Positions 1 to 9,875 are shown, numbered from the stretch's first letter. The stretch: 64,000 bases of DNA from Prevotella corporis DSM 18810 = JCM 8529 (GCF_000430525.1 NZ_KE387156.1:107094-171093); one strand, 5' to 3'. Numbers and translations: made by a program. The notes: generated from the letters alone by a model not told the origin.

Positions 1-1
1 C

Positions 2-55
2 CCACTTCCCGTTGGTAATTTCCCCACGGACGACTCGATTGGGGATGAGGAATAA
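2..55 (+). CDS. 3' end of an unidentified gene (partial)
   Basis: A reading frame enters from the left edge and ends at TAA 53-55 with an acidic tail (DDSIGDEE). A second frame is open to 69, so the frame choice is uncertain. The terminator hairpin at 78-112 supports a rightward gene ending here. No product can be named. Confidence 0.3.
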   Translation, partial: PLPVGNFPTDDSIGDEE

Positions 56-77
56 GAAAGAATTGATATGAATAATA

Positions 78-120
78 ACACCCTGAAGTTTCGTAATGAA
101 GTTTCAGGGTGTATTGTTTT
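78..120 (+). terminator. Rho-independent-type terminator
   Basis: Perfect 10-bp inverted repeat: ACACCCTGAA at 78-87 and TTCAGGGTGT at 103-112, followed by a T-rich stretch. It sits just behind the partial gene at the left edge and probably ends its transcript. Confidence 0.6.
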
Positions 121-548
121 CTCAAGTATCTCTGCTATTTCCAACATCGAATTGAACCTCGGTCGGTCATTCGACAGCGCGTTTACAATTAGATGATTAC
201 GATATGGCTTCCTGACTGATTTCGTTCGCTTGTCGGCAACTTTTGCTACCGTTTTCTCTCACCGTAGCCCGCTACGTCTTCAATCAACGACTAACAAGCT
301 GCTCGGCAATCAAATGAAATAGTACAGGCCCAAATGAACTGATTGGGGCTCAATCAATGATTAATGCTTGTTAAATAAAAGATTAACGCATATTTGATAA
401 ACGGTTAATGCTGGTTCAATGCTACAAGATTATTTCTGCAACTATCAGTCAATCAGTTGATTATTTTATGGTTTGCAAAAGGTTAGCGTTTGTGATGCGA
501 TAGGTGAGGTTTTAGGCTTCAAAAGGTCACCTTTTGTTTCTTTTTTGC
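121..548. other. Non-coding stretch with spaced TTAAYGC repeats
   Basis: No convincing gene is seen. Three short direct repeats, TTAATGC (361), TTAACGC (383) and TTAATGC (404), lie 22 and 21 bp apart, about two helical turns, on one face of the DNA. They are some 150 bp upstream of the cyclophilin promoter. A regulatory role is only a guess. Confidence 0.3.
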
Positions 549-556
549 TACCTTTG
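549..556 (+). promoter_or_regulatory. Bacteroidota -7 element (TACCTTTG)
   Basis: Matches TAnnTTTG, the -7 box of the Bacteroidota primary sigma factor. It ends 12 bases before the ATG at 569. Because it lies inside the longer open frame that starts at 473, it argues for the start at 569 and for a very short leader. Confidence 0.65.
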
Positions 557-568
557 CACGAAAAAAGT

Positions 569-1315
569 ATGGCAAGAATAAAAATCAAGACGACTGCTGG
601 CGACATCACTGTGCGCCTTTACGACGAGACCCCAAGACACCGTGATAATTTCCTCCATCTTGCAGCCAAGAATTATTTTGACGGAACCATTTTTCATCGT
701 GTCATCAAGGACTTCATGATTCAGGGTGGCGATCCTGACAGTAAGAATGCGCCAAAAGGTAAAACACTCGGCACTGGCGGTCCTAACTATACAATTCCAG
801 CGGAGTTTGTATATCCGAAGCTTTTCCATAAAAGGGGTGCTCTGAGTGCTGCACGCACAGGCGACGAGGTGAATCCTCAGCGTGAGAGTAGTGGTAGTCA
901 GTTTTATATTGTATGGGGGAAAACCTATAAGGAACAGGAGCTGAAGCAGATGGAACGACAGATGGCCATGCAGTTGGAGCAGAGAGTGTTCAACGAAATT
1001 GCCAAAGAATGCCACGAAGAGATTATGACGCTCCGTCGCAATCGTAACCGTGTAGGATTGCAAGCTCTCCAGGAACGACTGATAGAAGAAACGAAGGCTA
1101 AATGCAAAGAAATTGGTCTTCCAAAATTTACTGATGAGCAGAAAGAAGCCTATACTTCTGTTGGAGGAACACCATTCTTGGATGGCCAATACACGGTATT
1201 CGGCGAAGTGGAGAGCGGTTTTGACGTTGTTGAGAAAATACAGAATACTGCTACCGATCGTGCCGATCGTCCTTTGGAGGATATAATCATGAATGTGGAA
1301 ATTCTGCCAGAATAA
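569..1315 (+). CDS. Cyclophilin-type peptidyl-prolyl isomerase
   Basis: Catalyses cis-trans isomerisation of prolyl bonds during protein folding. The 248-aa product opens with MARIKIKTTAGDITVRLYDE and shows the cyclophilin signatures FHRVIKDFMIQGGDP and SSGSQFYIVWG, then the family's closing VFGEVESGFDVVEKI. An inserted charged helical segment (about residues 120-190, rich in E, Q, R and K) splits the fold, as in many Bacteroidota cyclophilins. There is no signal peptide, so it is probably cytoplasmic. The frame is open from 473, but the promoter box at 549-556 favours the start at 569. Confidence 0.9.
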   Translation: MARIKIKTTAGDITVRLYDETPRHRDNFLHLAAKNYFDGTIFHRVIKDFMIQGGDPDSKNAPKGKTLGTGGPNYTIPAEFVYPKLFHKRGALSAARTGDEVNPQRESSGSQFYIVWGKTYKEQELKQMERQMAMQLEQRVFNEIAKECHEEIMTLRRNRNRVGLQALQERLIEETKAKCKEIGLPKFTDEQKEAYTSVGGTPFLDGQYTVFGEVESGFDVVEKIQNTATDRADRPLEDIIMNVEILPE

Positions 1316-1333
1316 AACATTGGGCGAAACACT

Positions 1334-1459
1334 CTATTCCACTTCCAAGAGTTCAATGCCGAAAACGAGACTGGATCCACTGGAGATTGTCTGGGGTATC
1401 TCTTTTCCTTTTTCTAATGTATAGGAGAAATAACAAGCCCTATATAAGAATATGTTGGG
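1334..1459 (-). pseudogene. C-terminal remnant of an FKBP-type prolyl isomerase
   Basis: On the minus strand the frame ending at TAG 1336-1334 reads YTLEKGKEIPQTISSGSSL and then VFGIELLEVE, which resembles the last strands of FKBP domains (typically ...LIFEVELLEV). It is closed upstream by a stop after about 41 codons, so the catalytic core is missing. It lies back to back with the intact cyclophilin, which may have made its loss tolerable. The assignment rests on this short tail only. Confidence 0.45.
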
Positions 1460-1496
1460 AGGTTATGGATTGTCGTTAGTAAAATCCATTCAGAGT

Positions 1497-1522
1497 GAGG
1501 CCCTTGGATAAGCAAGGGCCTC
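1497..1522. terminator. Hairpin between the cyclophilin and dihydrofolate reductase genes
   Basis: Perfect 9-bp stem, GAGGCCCTT at 1497-1505 and AAGGGCCTC at 1514-1522, with an 8-base loop. It lies between convergent genes. There is no long T-run on either side, so termination is plausible but not certain. Confidence 0.45.
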
Positions 1523-1573
1523 ATTGAAGTTATGCTGATGAAATTGGTTTAATAAGGAATAACTTAAGATTGT

Positions 1574-2068
1574 TTATTTGTCTTTCTTTCTAATGTAGTC
1601 AACGAAGGCGAACGCTGGACTCTTTTCGGTTTTGGAGTGTTCTTCCTTTTTTTCTATTTCCCATGTACTGTTGTCGAATTCAGGGAAAAATACGTCAGCA
1701 TGCTTTGGAATGGCATCAATTTCTGTGAGAAACAAGCGGTCGGCAATTGTCAGCCCTTCTTTGTAAACACTCGCTCCTCCAATGATAAATGCCTGTTCGT
1801 CTGCCCCGATATGCTTCATGGCTTCCTCAAGTGAAACGTAAACGTCGCATCCAGGAAAGTCCTGGAAGGTTCTGCTCAGCACAATGTTGCGTCTGTTGGG
1901 CAGTGCGCCTTTGGGTAGCGAGTCGAATGTGCGACGTCCCATAATGACTGTATGTCCAGTTGTCAGCTCTTTGAATCGGCGGAGATCCGCCTTGATGTAA
2001 TAGACCATATCGTTCTGATAACCGATCGCACGGTTCTTGGCTACTGCTGCTATGATGTTGATTTGCAT
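1574..2068 (-). CDS. folA: Dihydrofolate reductase
   Basis: Reduces dihydrofolate to tetrahydrofolate with NADPH, recycling the cofactor consumed by thymidylate synthase. The 164-aa protein has the family hallmarks in order: INIIAAVAKNRAIGYQNDMVYY at the N-terminus (substrate site), TVIMGRRTFDSLP (NADPH binding) and AFIIGGASVYKEGL (the glycine pair of the cofactor loop). Length is normal for bacterial chromosomal enzymes. It lies directly downstream of thyA on the same strand, the usual pairing for thymidylate synthesis. Confidence 0.95.
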   Translation of the reverse strand: MQINIIAAVAKNRAIGYQNDMVYYIKADLRRFKELTTGHTVIMGRRTFDSLPKGALPNRRNIVLSRTFQDFPGCDVYVSLEEAMKHIGADEQAFIIGGASVYKEGLTIADRLFLTEIDAIPKHADVFFPEFDNSTWEIEKKEEHSKTEKSPAFAFVDYIRKKDK

Positions 2069-2232
2069 AATGTTTAGATTTGTGATTCCTTCTGATGGTG
2101 ATTTTGTATCAGGGTTCAGACTTTATAATTTATAATGTTCTTGATTGATAGCGTGGAACATTGATGGAAGAATATTGATTGCTGCGTTTCTGATGCGCCT
2201 CGATTGATGAGTGAGACACAAGCTAAGCCCTT

Positions 2233-3027
2233 TTATACGGCGACTTCAGCTGAGATATGGGGGTGTGGATTATAATCTGTCAGTTGAAAGTCCTCGTATT
2301 TAAAGTCAAAAATACTCTTCACATTGGGATTGATCAGCATCTTGGGTAGTGGTCGCGGTTGGCGTGTGAGCTGTAGTTTTGCTTGGTCAAGATGGTTCAG
2401 GTATAGATGGGTGTCGCCCGTCGTGTGGATAAACTCCCCTGCTTCTAAGCCTGTCACCTGTGCCATCATTTGCAGTAGAAGCGCATATGACGCAATGTTG
2501 AACGGCACTCCCAAGAAAGTATCTGCAGAACGTTGGTAGAGTTGTAGAGACAATTTGCCGTTGGCAACATAGAATTGGAACAGACAATGGCAAGGAGGAA
2601 GCGCCATCTCATCAACTTCCGACGGATTCCATGCCGTTACCAGCATGCGTCTGGAGTTTGGGTTGTTTTTAATGGTATCCACAACATTTTGAATTTGGTC
2701 GATAGTGCCACCTTTATAGTTGGGCCACGAACGCCATTGATGACCGTAAACCGGGCCAAGGTCGCCGTTTCCGTCAGCCCATTCATTCCAAATACTTACA
2801 CCATTATCCTGTAGGTATTTAACATTGGTGTCGCCTTTCAAGAACCAAAGTAACTCATAAATGATGCTGCGCAAATGGAGTTTCTTAGTCGTCAGTAAAG
2901 GGAAACCATCCTTCAGATCGAAACGCATTTGATTACCGAAAACTGAAAGCGTTCCCGTTCCCGTACGGTCGTCTTTTTGAACGCCTTCAGTAATGATGCG
3001 GTTGAGGAGGTCAAGGTATTGTTTCAT
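2233..3027 (-). CDS. thyA: Thymidylate synthase
   Basis: Methylates dUMP to dTMP using methylene-tetrahydrofolate and yields dihydrofolate, which the adjacent folA product recycles. The 264-aa length equals that of the Escherichia coli enzyme. Visible features are the phosphate-binding DDRTGTGT near residue 20, the catalytic cysteine C146 in [13 protein letters not shown], the [18 protein letters not shown] block and HLYLNHLDQ. It starts with ATG at 3027 and is separated from folA by 164 bp. Confidence 0.97.
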   Translation of the reverse strand: MKQYLDLLNRIITEGVQKDDRTGTGTLSVFGNQMRFDLKDGFPLLTTKKLHLRSIIYELLWFLKGDTNVKYLQDNGVSIWNEWADGNGDLGPVYGHQWRSWPNYKGGTIDQIQNVVDTIKNNPNSRRMLVTAWNPSEVDEMALPPCHCLFQFYVANGKLSLQLYQRSADTFLGVPFNIASYALLLQMMAQVTGLEAGEFIHTTGDTHLYLNHLDQAKLQLTRQPRPLPKMLINPNVKSIFDFKYEDFQLTDYNPHPHISAEVAV

Positions 3028-3108
3028 ATTCTTTGTTTTAAGTTAAAGGGTTCATTCAACAAGTAGAGTGGGGTGCAGTCTTTCGTCATTCTTCCATCTT
3101 CTGTTTGC

Positions 3109-4440
3109 TTATATTTTCTTTTTACTAATAATTACTTGTTCATCAGGTATATGACTGCTCTTGATTCGCCACTCTTGAGGATATAAATTGTTGGCCCTAC
3201 TGCCGAGGTTCTTGGCAAATCCAATAGGCACGCCCCTATATTGGAGAGTGACAATACCCTTGGGGGAATCCGGTGGAAGCACGATTGCCTCATGACGGAG
3301 ATAGCTGATGGAGGTGGAATAGTCTATTTCTATTGCTGGGAACTTACCCTTATTGCCGACAATGGAAAGAGCCAGACTGTGGTCGGGTATGATATTCTTG
3401 CCTTTTTCGATATTCTTTTTTACCCCATGGACGAGTACTTTCAGTTTCTTATTGGCTTCTGCGACAATTTTGTCTGACCTTATGTCGTTTGGGTTGTTCA
3501 GATTCTCATTATCTCCTGCTTTCCTTATGATCGCCATGAAAAGCCCCTCTCCCTTGGTAAGACCAGGAATGAAACGGTAAACAGGAAATTTTCTACCATC
3601 GCTCAGTGGATTGCCGATGAGTGAACTTGTGATGTTCCATTCTTTTTCAACGGGTATTTCTATAAGCTCAGCATCGTAATGCTTCAGAAGCCACGCTATA
3701 TTCTCCTCGTTCTCATGAGCATTGAACGTACAGGTTGAGTAAACAAGTATGCCGCCCGGTCTTAGGTTGTCCCAAATATCTGTTATGATGCTTCGTTGGA
3801 GTTGGCAGCATTTCTCTACATTCTGTAGGCTCCATTCCTCAATGGCTTGCGCATCCTTCCGAAACATTCCCTCACCTGAGCATGGAACATCGGCAACAAT
3901 CACGTCGAAAACCAGTTTTGTCTTCTTGTAATCTCTCGGATAGTTGTTTGTTACAACAATATCGGGATGTCCGAATTTCTGTATGTTTTCTGCTAATATC
4001 TGTGCTCGTTTTCCTATGGGCTCATTTGAAAACAGCAAACTGCCATCGGGGATAGCCGTTCGTGCACAGGTCGTCTTGCCTCCTGGAGCCGCACAGAGGT
4101 CAAGCATCGTGACAGGATGCTTGATGAGTTGCCGAAGCACGTGTGAAAGAAACATTGATGAGGCTTCCTGAACATAGTAGATACCGGCATGCAGCAGGGG
4201 ATCGAAGGTAAAATTGGGACGTTCGTTGAGGTAATATCCCTCCTTGCACCATGGTATTTGTTGTGGGATGAGCGTCTCTGATATGCCCTCATTCTCTTTT
4301 AGCTTAAAGGTATTGAGGCGGATGCTTGTCGGAGAATCTTGGTCTAAGCTCTTAAAGAAAAGCGCATATCGCTCTTCTCCAAACAATTTACGTGTGTAGG
4401 TCTCAAATTCTTTCGGCAAATTCATTTTATTCTTGGGCAA
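3109..4440 (-). CDS. RsmF/NSUN-type RNA m5C methyltransferase
   Basis: SAM-dependent RNA cytosine-5 methyltransferase, probably acting on 16S rRNA. In the 443-aa protein the SAM site is LDLCAAPGGKTT, the two catalytic-cysteine motifs are ADVPCSGEGMFRKD and VYSTCTFNAHENEE, and a C-terminal extension of about 150 residues resembles the RNA-binding tail of RsmF-like enzymes. The exact target nucleotide cannot be read from sequence. It is transcribed away from porE, with a gap of about 100 bp on either side. Confidence 0.88.
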   Translation of the reverse strand: MPKNKMNLPKEFETYTRKLFGEERYALFFKSLDQDSPTSIRLNTFKLKENEGISETLIPQQIPWCKEGYYLNERPNFTFDPLLHAGIYYVQEASSMFLSHVLRQLIKHPVTMLDLCAAPGGKTTCARTAIPDGSLLFSNEPIGKRAQILAENIQKFGHPDIVVTNNYPRDYKKTKLVFDVIVADVPCSGEGMFRKDAQAIEEWSLQNVEKCCQLQRSIITDIWDNLRPGGILVYSTCTFNAHENEENIAWLLKHYDAELIEIPVEKEWNITSSLIGNPLSDGRKFPVYRFIPGLTKGEGLFMAIIRKAGDNENLNNPNDIRSDKIVAEANKKLKVLVHGVKKNIEKGKNIIPDHSLALSIVGNKGKFPAIEIDYSTSISYLRHEAIVLPPDSPKGIVTLQYRGVPIGFAKNLGSRANNLYPQEWRIKSSHIPDEQVIISKKKI

Positions 4441-4546
4441 TGAGGTATTTCCTTGTTAGATGTTTAATAAGTAATGGTGCATTGTCAGTCACTGGTTATC
4501 ATGCCTCGACACAATCAGATTGAATGACAACCCTTGTGAAGATTCA

Positions 4547-6661
4547 TCATTCAGTCTCAAAATAGACGTCTCCCTCGTCTTCCAACGTCTCCTTGACTTT
4601 CGGTTTGGGTGGATTCTTGAGATTCCCTTTCTCGTCAAACATACCGTAGGTTGTGCGGAGTACGATAAACTCAGTGCGGCGGTTCAACTGGTTGGCTGCT
4701 TCCTGATTGGCTTTGTTAAGTTTGGTGATGAACTCTTCGGTGAGCACGTCATTTTCTTTCAACCACGGGAACTTTTCTGTTGTCTTACGGCGGATGGTTT
4801 TTGGCTTTTCTTCGCCATAGCCAACGGGTGAGAGTCGGTCGCTGGCGATTCCATGTTCAATCAAGTAAGCCACAACCGCATCGGCCCTTCGTTGAGACAG
4901 GCGTTTGTTGTAGTTGTCAGATCCCTTGTAATCTGTGTGGGATGATAGCTCTATGGTGACGTTAGGATTCTCGTTGAGCAACTTCACAAGATCGTCTAAT
5001 GCAGCTTTCGATTCCGGACGCAATGTCGCCTTGTCGAAATCATAGAAGATGTTGTCGATCATTACGGGCACCCTGATACTTGCCAACGGGAACTGTAGTA
5101 CGTATTCTTTTGATTCAGTAACAGGTTCTACCTTCAGCTCTTCCTTGTGGTTGAGGAAGCCAGGACATGTTGCAAGTATAATATAGTTGACACCTGGTTT
5201 GATTTCCTGTTCGAAAGAACCATCTCCCTTGACCGCAAGCTTACGGTTGGTACCATCATCGCCAACCATAAATATCTGCGCTGCAGGCAATTCGTATCCT
5301 TCCATCTCATAGACCCACCCTTTGATGGTCTGCACCACTTCTGGAAGTTCAAAACTGTAAATATGATCCCAGCCACGCCCGTCACCTCGGTTGGAAGAGA
5401 AAAAGCCACGGTTCTGTCGTCCTTCAAACGTCATACCGAAGTCGTCACCTTGCGAGTTGAGTGGAAATCCGGGATGCTCGATATGGTATCGTCTGTCAGA
5501 ACCTACTTTGGCAATGAAGATATCCAATCCTCCCAATCCCCCGTGCCCGGTAGATGAAAAGTAGAAATCTCCGTTTGGACGGAACGTCGGGAACATTTCG
5601 TCGCCAGAAGTATTGATAGGCTCGCCCAGGTTCTCGACACCGCCTGTTGTTCCGCCAACCATGCGGACACGCCATATATCCAATCCCCCCTTGCCACCAG
5701 GCATGTCACTTACGAAATACAGCCAGTTTCCATCTGGGGAAATAGCCGGATGTGCAAAGCTGGACAACGTATCGCGACTTATCTCCAGTTTGGTGGCCTT
5801 GCCCCATGCAGCGTCCGAACGATTGCTGACTGCTATCTGTGCGTATCTGGGGTAGGTGGCATCTGTCAGACATTGGGTAATGTACATTTCCCGTCCATCG
5901 ACCGAAAATGCAGGCGTTCCTTCGTCAGCCTCAGTATTCAGACCACTATCTATAGATTTAGGTGTCGTCCATTTTCCTTTCTCGTCTTTCTCGCTGAAAA
6001 AGATGTCACCGGGCTTTACACCGGTTATGCCACTAATCTCATCCCCTTTGGCATCGTTTCTGGTTGAAGTGAAATAGAGTTGATTGTGCTGGTCTCCGTA
6101 AATCATTGGCGAATAGTCCTGTCGGCGTGAGTTGAAGATAGTCATCTTCTTGACTTTATAATAAGACCCCTGTTCCTTTATGGTTGGTGCCACTGTAGCG
6201 GCAGAAACTCCCTCGGCTGCCAATCCATTGTCAGGCATTGAGTCAAGAACAAGCCGATACTCCTTGAGTGCTTCGCCGTAAGAGCCGTTCTTCATGAGGT
6301 TTTCGGCTAATTTCAGGTGCGTCTGATAGTCGTCTTGTTTATATCGGACAACATTCTTGTATGCTGCAATTGCTCGTTGCGATGAGTTGATTCTATCGTA
6401 ACAATAGGCCATTTTCTTGGCCAGTTGTCCACGTTGTTCCCTGTTCTTCGTAGGTGTACGCTGATAAGCTGTTTTGAATTGGGCAGCTGCATCGTAGTAT
6501 TCTCCTATGGAAAGGAACTTCTCACCTTTCTTGATGTTGCGATCAATACCGCAACTGCTTGTAAGTATTATTGCCAATAAAAACAAAAACAGTCTGCAAC
6601 CATATTGATGAACATGGTTGTTGTGGCTCTTTTTTATATGTGTCGTTCTGAGTCTGTTCAT
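4547..6661 (-). CDS. porE: PorE-like T9SS lipoprotein (TPR, PD40/WD40, CRD, OmpA)
   Basis: Has the four-domain layout of Porphyromonas PorE (PG1058), an envelope lipoprotein of the type IX secretion system. From the ATG at 6661 the product is 704 aa. A lipobox ends at C37 (IILTSSC). TPR repeats follow (GEYYDAAAQFKTAYQR), then a PD40/WD40 propeller (SPDGNWLYFVSDMPGGKGG), a carboxypeptidase-regulatory-like domain (IKGWVYEMEGYELP), and an OmpA-type peptidoglycan-binding domain (SSHTDYKGSDNYNKRLSQRR). The frame is open to 6814, but the lipobox and the end of topB at 6759 favour the later start. T9SS client proteins lie at 13-17 kb. Confidence 0.85.
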   Translation of the reverse strand: MNRLRTTHIKKSHNNHVHQYGCRLFLFLLAIILTSSCGIDRNIKKGEKFLSIGEYYDAAAQFKTAYQRTPTKNREQRGQLAKKMAYCYDRINSSQRAIAAYKNVVRYKQDDYQTHLKLAENLMKNGSYGEALKEYRLVLDSMPDNGLAAEGVSAATVAPTIKEQGSYYKVKKMTIFNSRRQDYSPMIYGDQHNQLYFTSTRNDAKGDEISGITGVKPGDIFFSEKDEKGKWTTPKSIDSGLNTEADEGTPAFSVDGREMYITQCLTDATYPRYAQIAVSNRSDAAWGKATKLEISRDTLSSFAHPAISPDGNWLYFVSDMPGGKGGLDIWRVRMVGGTTGGVENLGEPINTSGDEMFPTFRPNGDFYFSSTGHGGLGGLDIFIAKVGSDRRYHIEHPGFPLNSQGDDFGMTFEGRQNRGFFSSNRGDGRGWDHIYSFELPEVVQTIKGWVYEMEGYELPAAQIFMVGDDGTNRKLAVKGDGSFEQEIKPGVNYIILATCPGFLNHKEELKVEPVTESKEYVLQFPLASIRVPVMIDNIFYDFDKATLRPESKAALDDLVKLLNENPNVTIELSSHTDYKGSDNYNKRLSQRRADAVVAYLIEHGIASDRLSPVGYGEEKPKTIRRKTTEKFPWLKENDVLTEEFITKLNKANQEAANQLNRRTEFIVLRTTYGMFDEKGNLKNPPKPKVKETLEDEGDVYFETE

Positions 6662-6758
6662 GCTATTATCAACGTTGAATGAACGATAATATTGTAGGCG
6701 ATGACCGTTAGCTGTCAGAGGGGTGCGATTATCTTCTGCAATCCTCTCAAAGCGATGT

Positions 6759-8681
6759 TTATTGTTCACCAATAGTTCCAATTTTTCGGTTAGTATTGTC
6801 AGCGAGAACGTCATTGACGATGTTCGTTATTTGCTCCTTCAGTTCATTGATGAATTGTCCGGCATCGTATTTTCTGTGTTCTATGTCACGGAGTTTCTTT
6901 TCCCAAATACCAGTCAGTTCAGCCGATGTAAGAAGTCTTTCGTGAATAGTGTCGATCAGAGCAATTCCTGTTTCTGTAGCCTCAAGGTTCTTTTTCTGGC
7001 GTCGGATATAATGTCGCTTGAAGAGTGTCTCGATGATTCCCGCCCTTGACGATGGGCGTCCGATCCCATTTTCTTTGAGAGCAGCTCGCAAAGTGTCGTC
7101 GTCCACGAGTTTTCCAGCTGTTTCCATTGCGCGGAGCAACGAGGCTTCAGTGTAATGTTTAGGAGGAATGGTCTGTTTCTCGGTGAGTGTCGGAGTATGA
7201 GGACCCGATTCTCCTTTTGTAAAAGTAGGCAGAATGTTACCCGTAGGTTCTCCTGGCTTCACCATAGATGGGTTGACGATAGTCGCTTGCTGGTCAATGT
7301 TGTCTTGAGGCAAGTCATTGCCGTCCTCTTTCAGAGTGCCTCGTGGAGTTTCTTGTCGCTGATTATATACTGCACGCCATCCCTCGTCCAATATTTCCTT
7401 GCCACTCGCCTTGAATTCTATTTCGTCCACCTTCCCTAAAACGGTCGTTGTTGAGAATTTGCAGTCAGGATAGAATGCTGAGATAAAGCGTCTTGCAATG
7501 AGGTCGAAAACATTTTGCTCTGCGTTCGACAAGCCTTGTGGGATTATTCCTGTGGGGATAATGGCATGGTGGTCGGTCACTTTCGTTGAGTCGAAAACGT
7601 TTTTCGGTTTTGGCAGTGGCTTTCCCCCAAGTTTTTTCACAAATTCTGCGTATGGTTTCTTTCCCGAAAAGGCTGTCTGATATATTCCGTTCATGATTTT
7701 GGGACATTGATCATAGACATCGTCGGTCAGAAATTGCGTGTCAACACGCGGATAGGTTGTGAACTTTCGTTCATAAAGGCTTTGGATAGTGTTGAGCGTC
7801 ATCTCGGCCGAATAGCCGAATTTTCGGTTGCAATCCACCTGTAGCGAAGTTAAATCGTAAAGTTGCTTGGGTTGTTCTGATCCCTTTTTCTTCGCAACAC
7901 TTGTTATGGTGAAGGGCTTGCCATCTATGAGTGAGAATGTATTTTGGCCCTCCTCTTTTGTCGTGAACTTACCTTTAGTTGCTGTGAACTGGATGTTTCG
8001 ATAGAGCGTCGCCAATACCCAATAGGGTTCTGGCTTGAAGTTGTCAATTTCTTTCTGACGTTCTACTATCAATGCGAGGGTGGGAGTCTGAACCCTCCCT
8101 ATGGAAAGTATCTGCGCATTTTTACCATATCGGTTGTTTCCATATTTTAAGGTGTAGAGTCGTGTGGCATTCATGCCCAAAAGCCAGTCTCCGATGGCTC
8201 TTGAAAGTCCGGCAAGATAAAGCGGATCGTAATCTTTTTGGTCTTTCAAGTTTGCAAATCCTTGCTTGATGGCCTCATCCGTCATTGATGAAATCCAAAG
8301 TCTCTTAACGGGACATTTCACCTTTGCCTTCTGCATCACCCACCTTTGTATCAGCTCTCCCTCTTGCCCGGCATCGCCACAGTTGATGATTTCGTCAGCT
8401 CCTTGATACAATTTCTCTATGATGGCAAATTGTTTTATGATGCCTTCGTCTTCAATCAGCTTGATTCCGAAACGTGTCGGAATCATGGGTAGTGCCGCCA
8501 AACTCCAATATTTCCAGTTCTCAATATAGTCGTTAGGTTCTTTCAGTTCGCACAGGTGTCCGAATGTCCATGTCACCTGATACCCATTGCCTTCCATATA
8601 GCCATCATGAGAGCTTGTAGCTCCAAGGATACGGGCAATATCCCGTGCCACACTTGGTTTCTCTGCAATGCAAACTTTCAT
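6759..8681 (-). CDS. topB: DNA topoisomerase III
   Basis: Type IA topoisomerase that decatenates and relaxes DNA through a tyrosine-linked single-strand break. The 640-aa protein starts with the TOPRIM domain (MKVCIAEKPSVARDIARILG), carries the acidic metal site and GQEGELI motif, and has the active-site tyrosine in FTTYPRVDTQFL. No C-terminal zinc fingers are present, consistent with TopB rather than TopA. Several TopB proteins of this length are carried by mobile elements, but the neighbours here look like core genes. Confidence 0.92.
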   Translation of the reverse strand: MKVCIAEKPSVARDIARILGATSSHDGYMEGNGYQVTWTFGHLCELKEPNDYIENWKYWSLAALPMIPTRFGIKLIEDEGIIKQFAIIEKLYQGADEIINCGDAGQEGELIQRWVMQKAKVKCPVKRLWISSMTDEAIKQGFANLKDQKDYDPLYLAGLSRAIGDWLLGMNATRLYTLKYGNNRYGKNAQILSIGRVQTPTLALIVERQKEIDNFKPEPYWVLATLYRNIQFTATKGKFTTKEEGQNTFSLIDGKPFTITSVAKKKGSEQPKQLYDLTSLQVDCNRKFGYSAEMTLNTIQSLYERKFTTYPRVDTQFLTDDVYDQCPKIMNGIYQTAFSGKKPYAEFVKKLGGKPLPKPKNVFDSTKVTDHHAIIPTGIIPQGLSNAEQNVFDLIARRFISAFYPDCKFSTTTVLGKVDEIEFKASGKEILDEGWRAVYNQRQETPRGTLKEDGNDLPQDNIDQQATIVNPSMVKPGEPTGNILPTFTKGESGPHTPTLTEKQTIPPKHYTEASLLRAMETAGKLVDDDTLRAALKENGIGRPSSRAGIIETLFKRHYIRRQKKNLEATETGIALIDTIHERLLTSAELTGIWEKKLRDIEHRKYDAGQFINELKEQITNIVNDVLADNTNRKIGTIGEQ

Positions 8682-8771
8682 CTGTTCTGTTCCTGTTCTT
8701 CTTTTTTCAATCTTGCAAAGATAATAATATTTTTTCTTTTTTACAAGTCGTTCATAGTTCCCAGACGAATT

Positions 8772-9692
8772 TCAGGTTTTAGACTGGTTTTCCAAATCTT
8801 TACGCGATTTCGATTTGATAACCAGCCACACACCACTGAATACTAAGATGATGGCAATGCCCTGATTGAGCGTGAACACGCCAATGCCTGTTAATAGCGA
8901 AACCGTAACGGCGACAATAGGTTGCACGTAATTATAAACGCTGACTATGGTTGGACGAAGCACATGCTGGCCTATCATCATCAAAAGATAACTGACAAAA
9001 GTTCCAAAGAACACGGTGTAGCCCACTTCCATCCATGTCTTTGCTGAAATCAATCCAAAGTCATGATTGAGCAGCTCCTCCCCTGCAAATGGCAACACAT
9101 AGGCCGATGCCCAGAGGAACATCCATCTGTTGATGGTGAAAACGGAATAACGCTTCACGAGTTTGTTGAACAGCGATAGGTAGAGGGCAAAACTAAGTTG
9201 TGCTCCTAAAACCATCAGGTCGCCACGGACATCGCCCACTTTGCTGTTCACGGCATTCATGCTTGTCAGTATTAGTATCACGGCCCCTGCACAGCCAATC
9301 GCAACTCCGCAAGCCTTTTTGAAGGTGATGGGCTCTTTAAGGATAAGGAATGCCAGCACCATGGCAAAGATTGGCATACTTGTGGTGATGACACTGGCGT
9401 TGACGGGCGAGGTGTAGCTAAGTCCCATCGTAAAGAGACATTGATTGCACGTCACACCGAACAGAGCAGCGGCTGCAAATAAAAAGACATCTTTCAGCGG
9501 AACTCTTTCGTACTTGACGAATAAAGAGCTGATCCAAAACAGTATCGCAGCACCTGAAACCCTGAATGCCACCATCTCCAATCCGCTGATACCATGAATC
9601 ATGGCATCTTTTCCGATAGGCGACATCAGTCCCCATATAATAGCGGCACTTAGCATACATAAGTGAGCCGTCAATGCTTTCTTGTTACCCAT
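8772..9692 (-). CDS. EamA/DMT-family transporter
   Basis: Inner-membrane protein of about 306 aa with two EamA repeats and around ten hydrophobic segments (for example LCMLSAAIIWGLMSPIGKDA and AVTVSLLTGIGVF). The family exports amino acids or other small metabolites; the substrate here is unknown. The frame is open to 9797, but a TATCTTTG promoter box at 9723-9730 (minus strand) places the start at the ATG at 9692 (MGNKKALTAH). Confidence 0.85.
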   Translation of the reverse strand: MGNKKALTAHLCMLSAAIIWGLMSPIGKDAMIHGISGLEMVAFRVSGAAILFWISSLFVKYERVPLKDVFLFAAAALFGVTCNQCLFTMGLSYTSPVNASVITTSMPIFAMVLAFLILKEPITFKKACGVAIGCAGAVILILTSMNAVNSKVGDVRGDLMVLGAQLSFALYLSLFNKLVKRYSVFTINRWMFLWASAYVLPFAGEELLNHDFGLISAKTWMEVGYTVFFGTFVSYLLMMIGQHVLRPTIVSVYNYVQPIVAVTVSLLTGIGVFTLNQGIAIILVFSGVWLVIKSKSRKDLENQSKT

Positions 9693-9722
9693 TCTATTAC
9701 AATAATTCCGAAAATTGAATAC

Positions 9723-9730
9723 AAAGATAA
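9723..9730 (-). promoter_or_regulatory. -7 element for the EamA transporter
   Basis: TATCTTTG on the minus strand fits TAnnTTTG and lies about 30 bases upstream of the ATG at 9692. It rules out the longer reading frame. Confidence 0.6.
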
Positions 9731-9875
9731 TAAATTTATCAGCAGTGGCAAGCATTGACACACCATAATCTTTGCTCTGTTTAAAGTTATTACACAATAG
9801 AACAACAAATGATTAATTCCTTTAATAATGTAGTTCCTTTTTGATCTATATTTCGTTATTGTCCTAAATATTTTC

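Noticed and set aside
548..1189. Long minus-strand frame opposite the cyclophilin gene
   Set aside because: The plus strand encodes clear cyclophilin motifs; the minus frame has no family features and a composition typical of antisense frames.
6662..6814. Longer N-terminus for the porE product
   Set aside because: It would bury the lipoprotein signal at about residue 88 and overlap topB by 56 bases.
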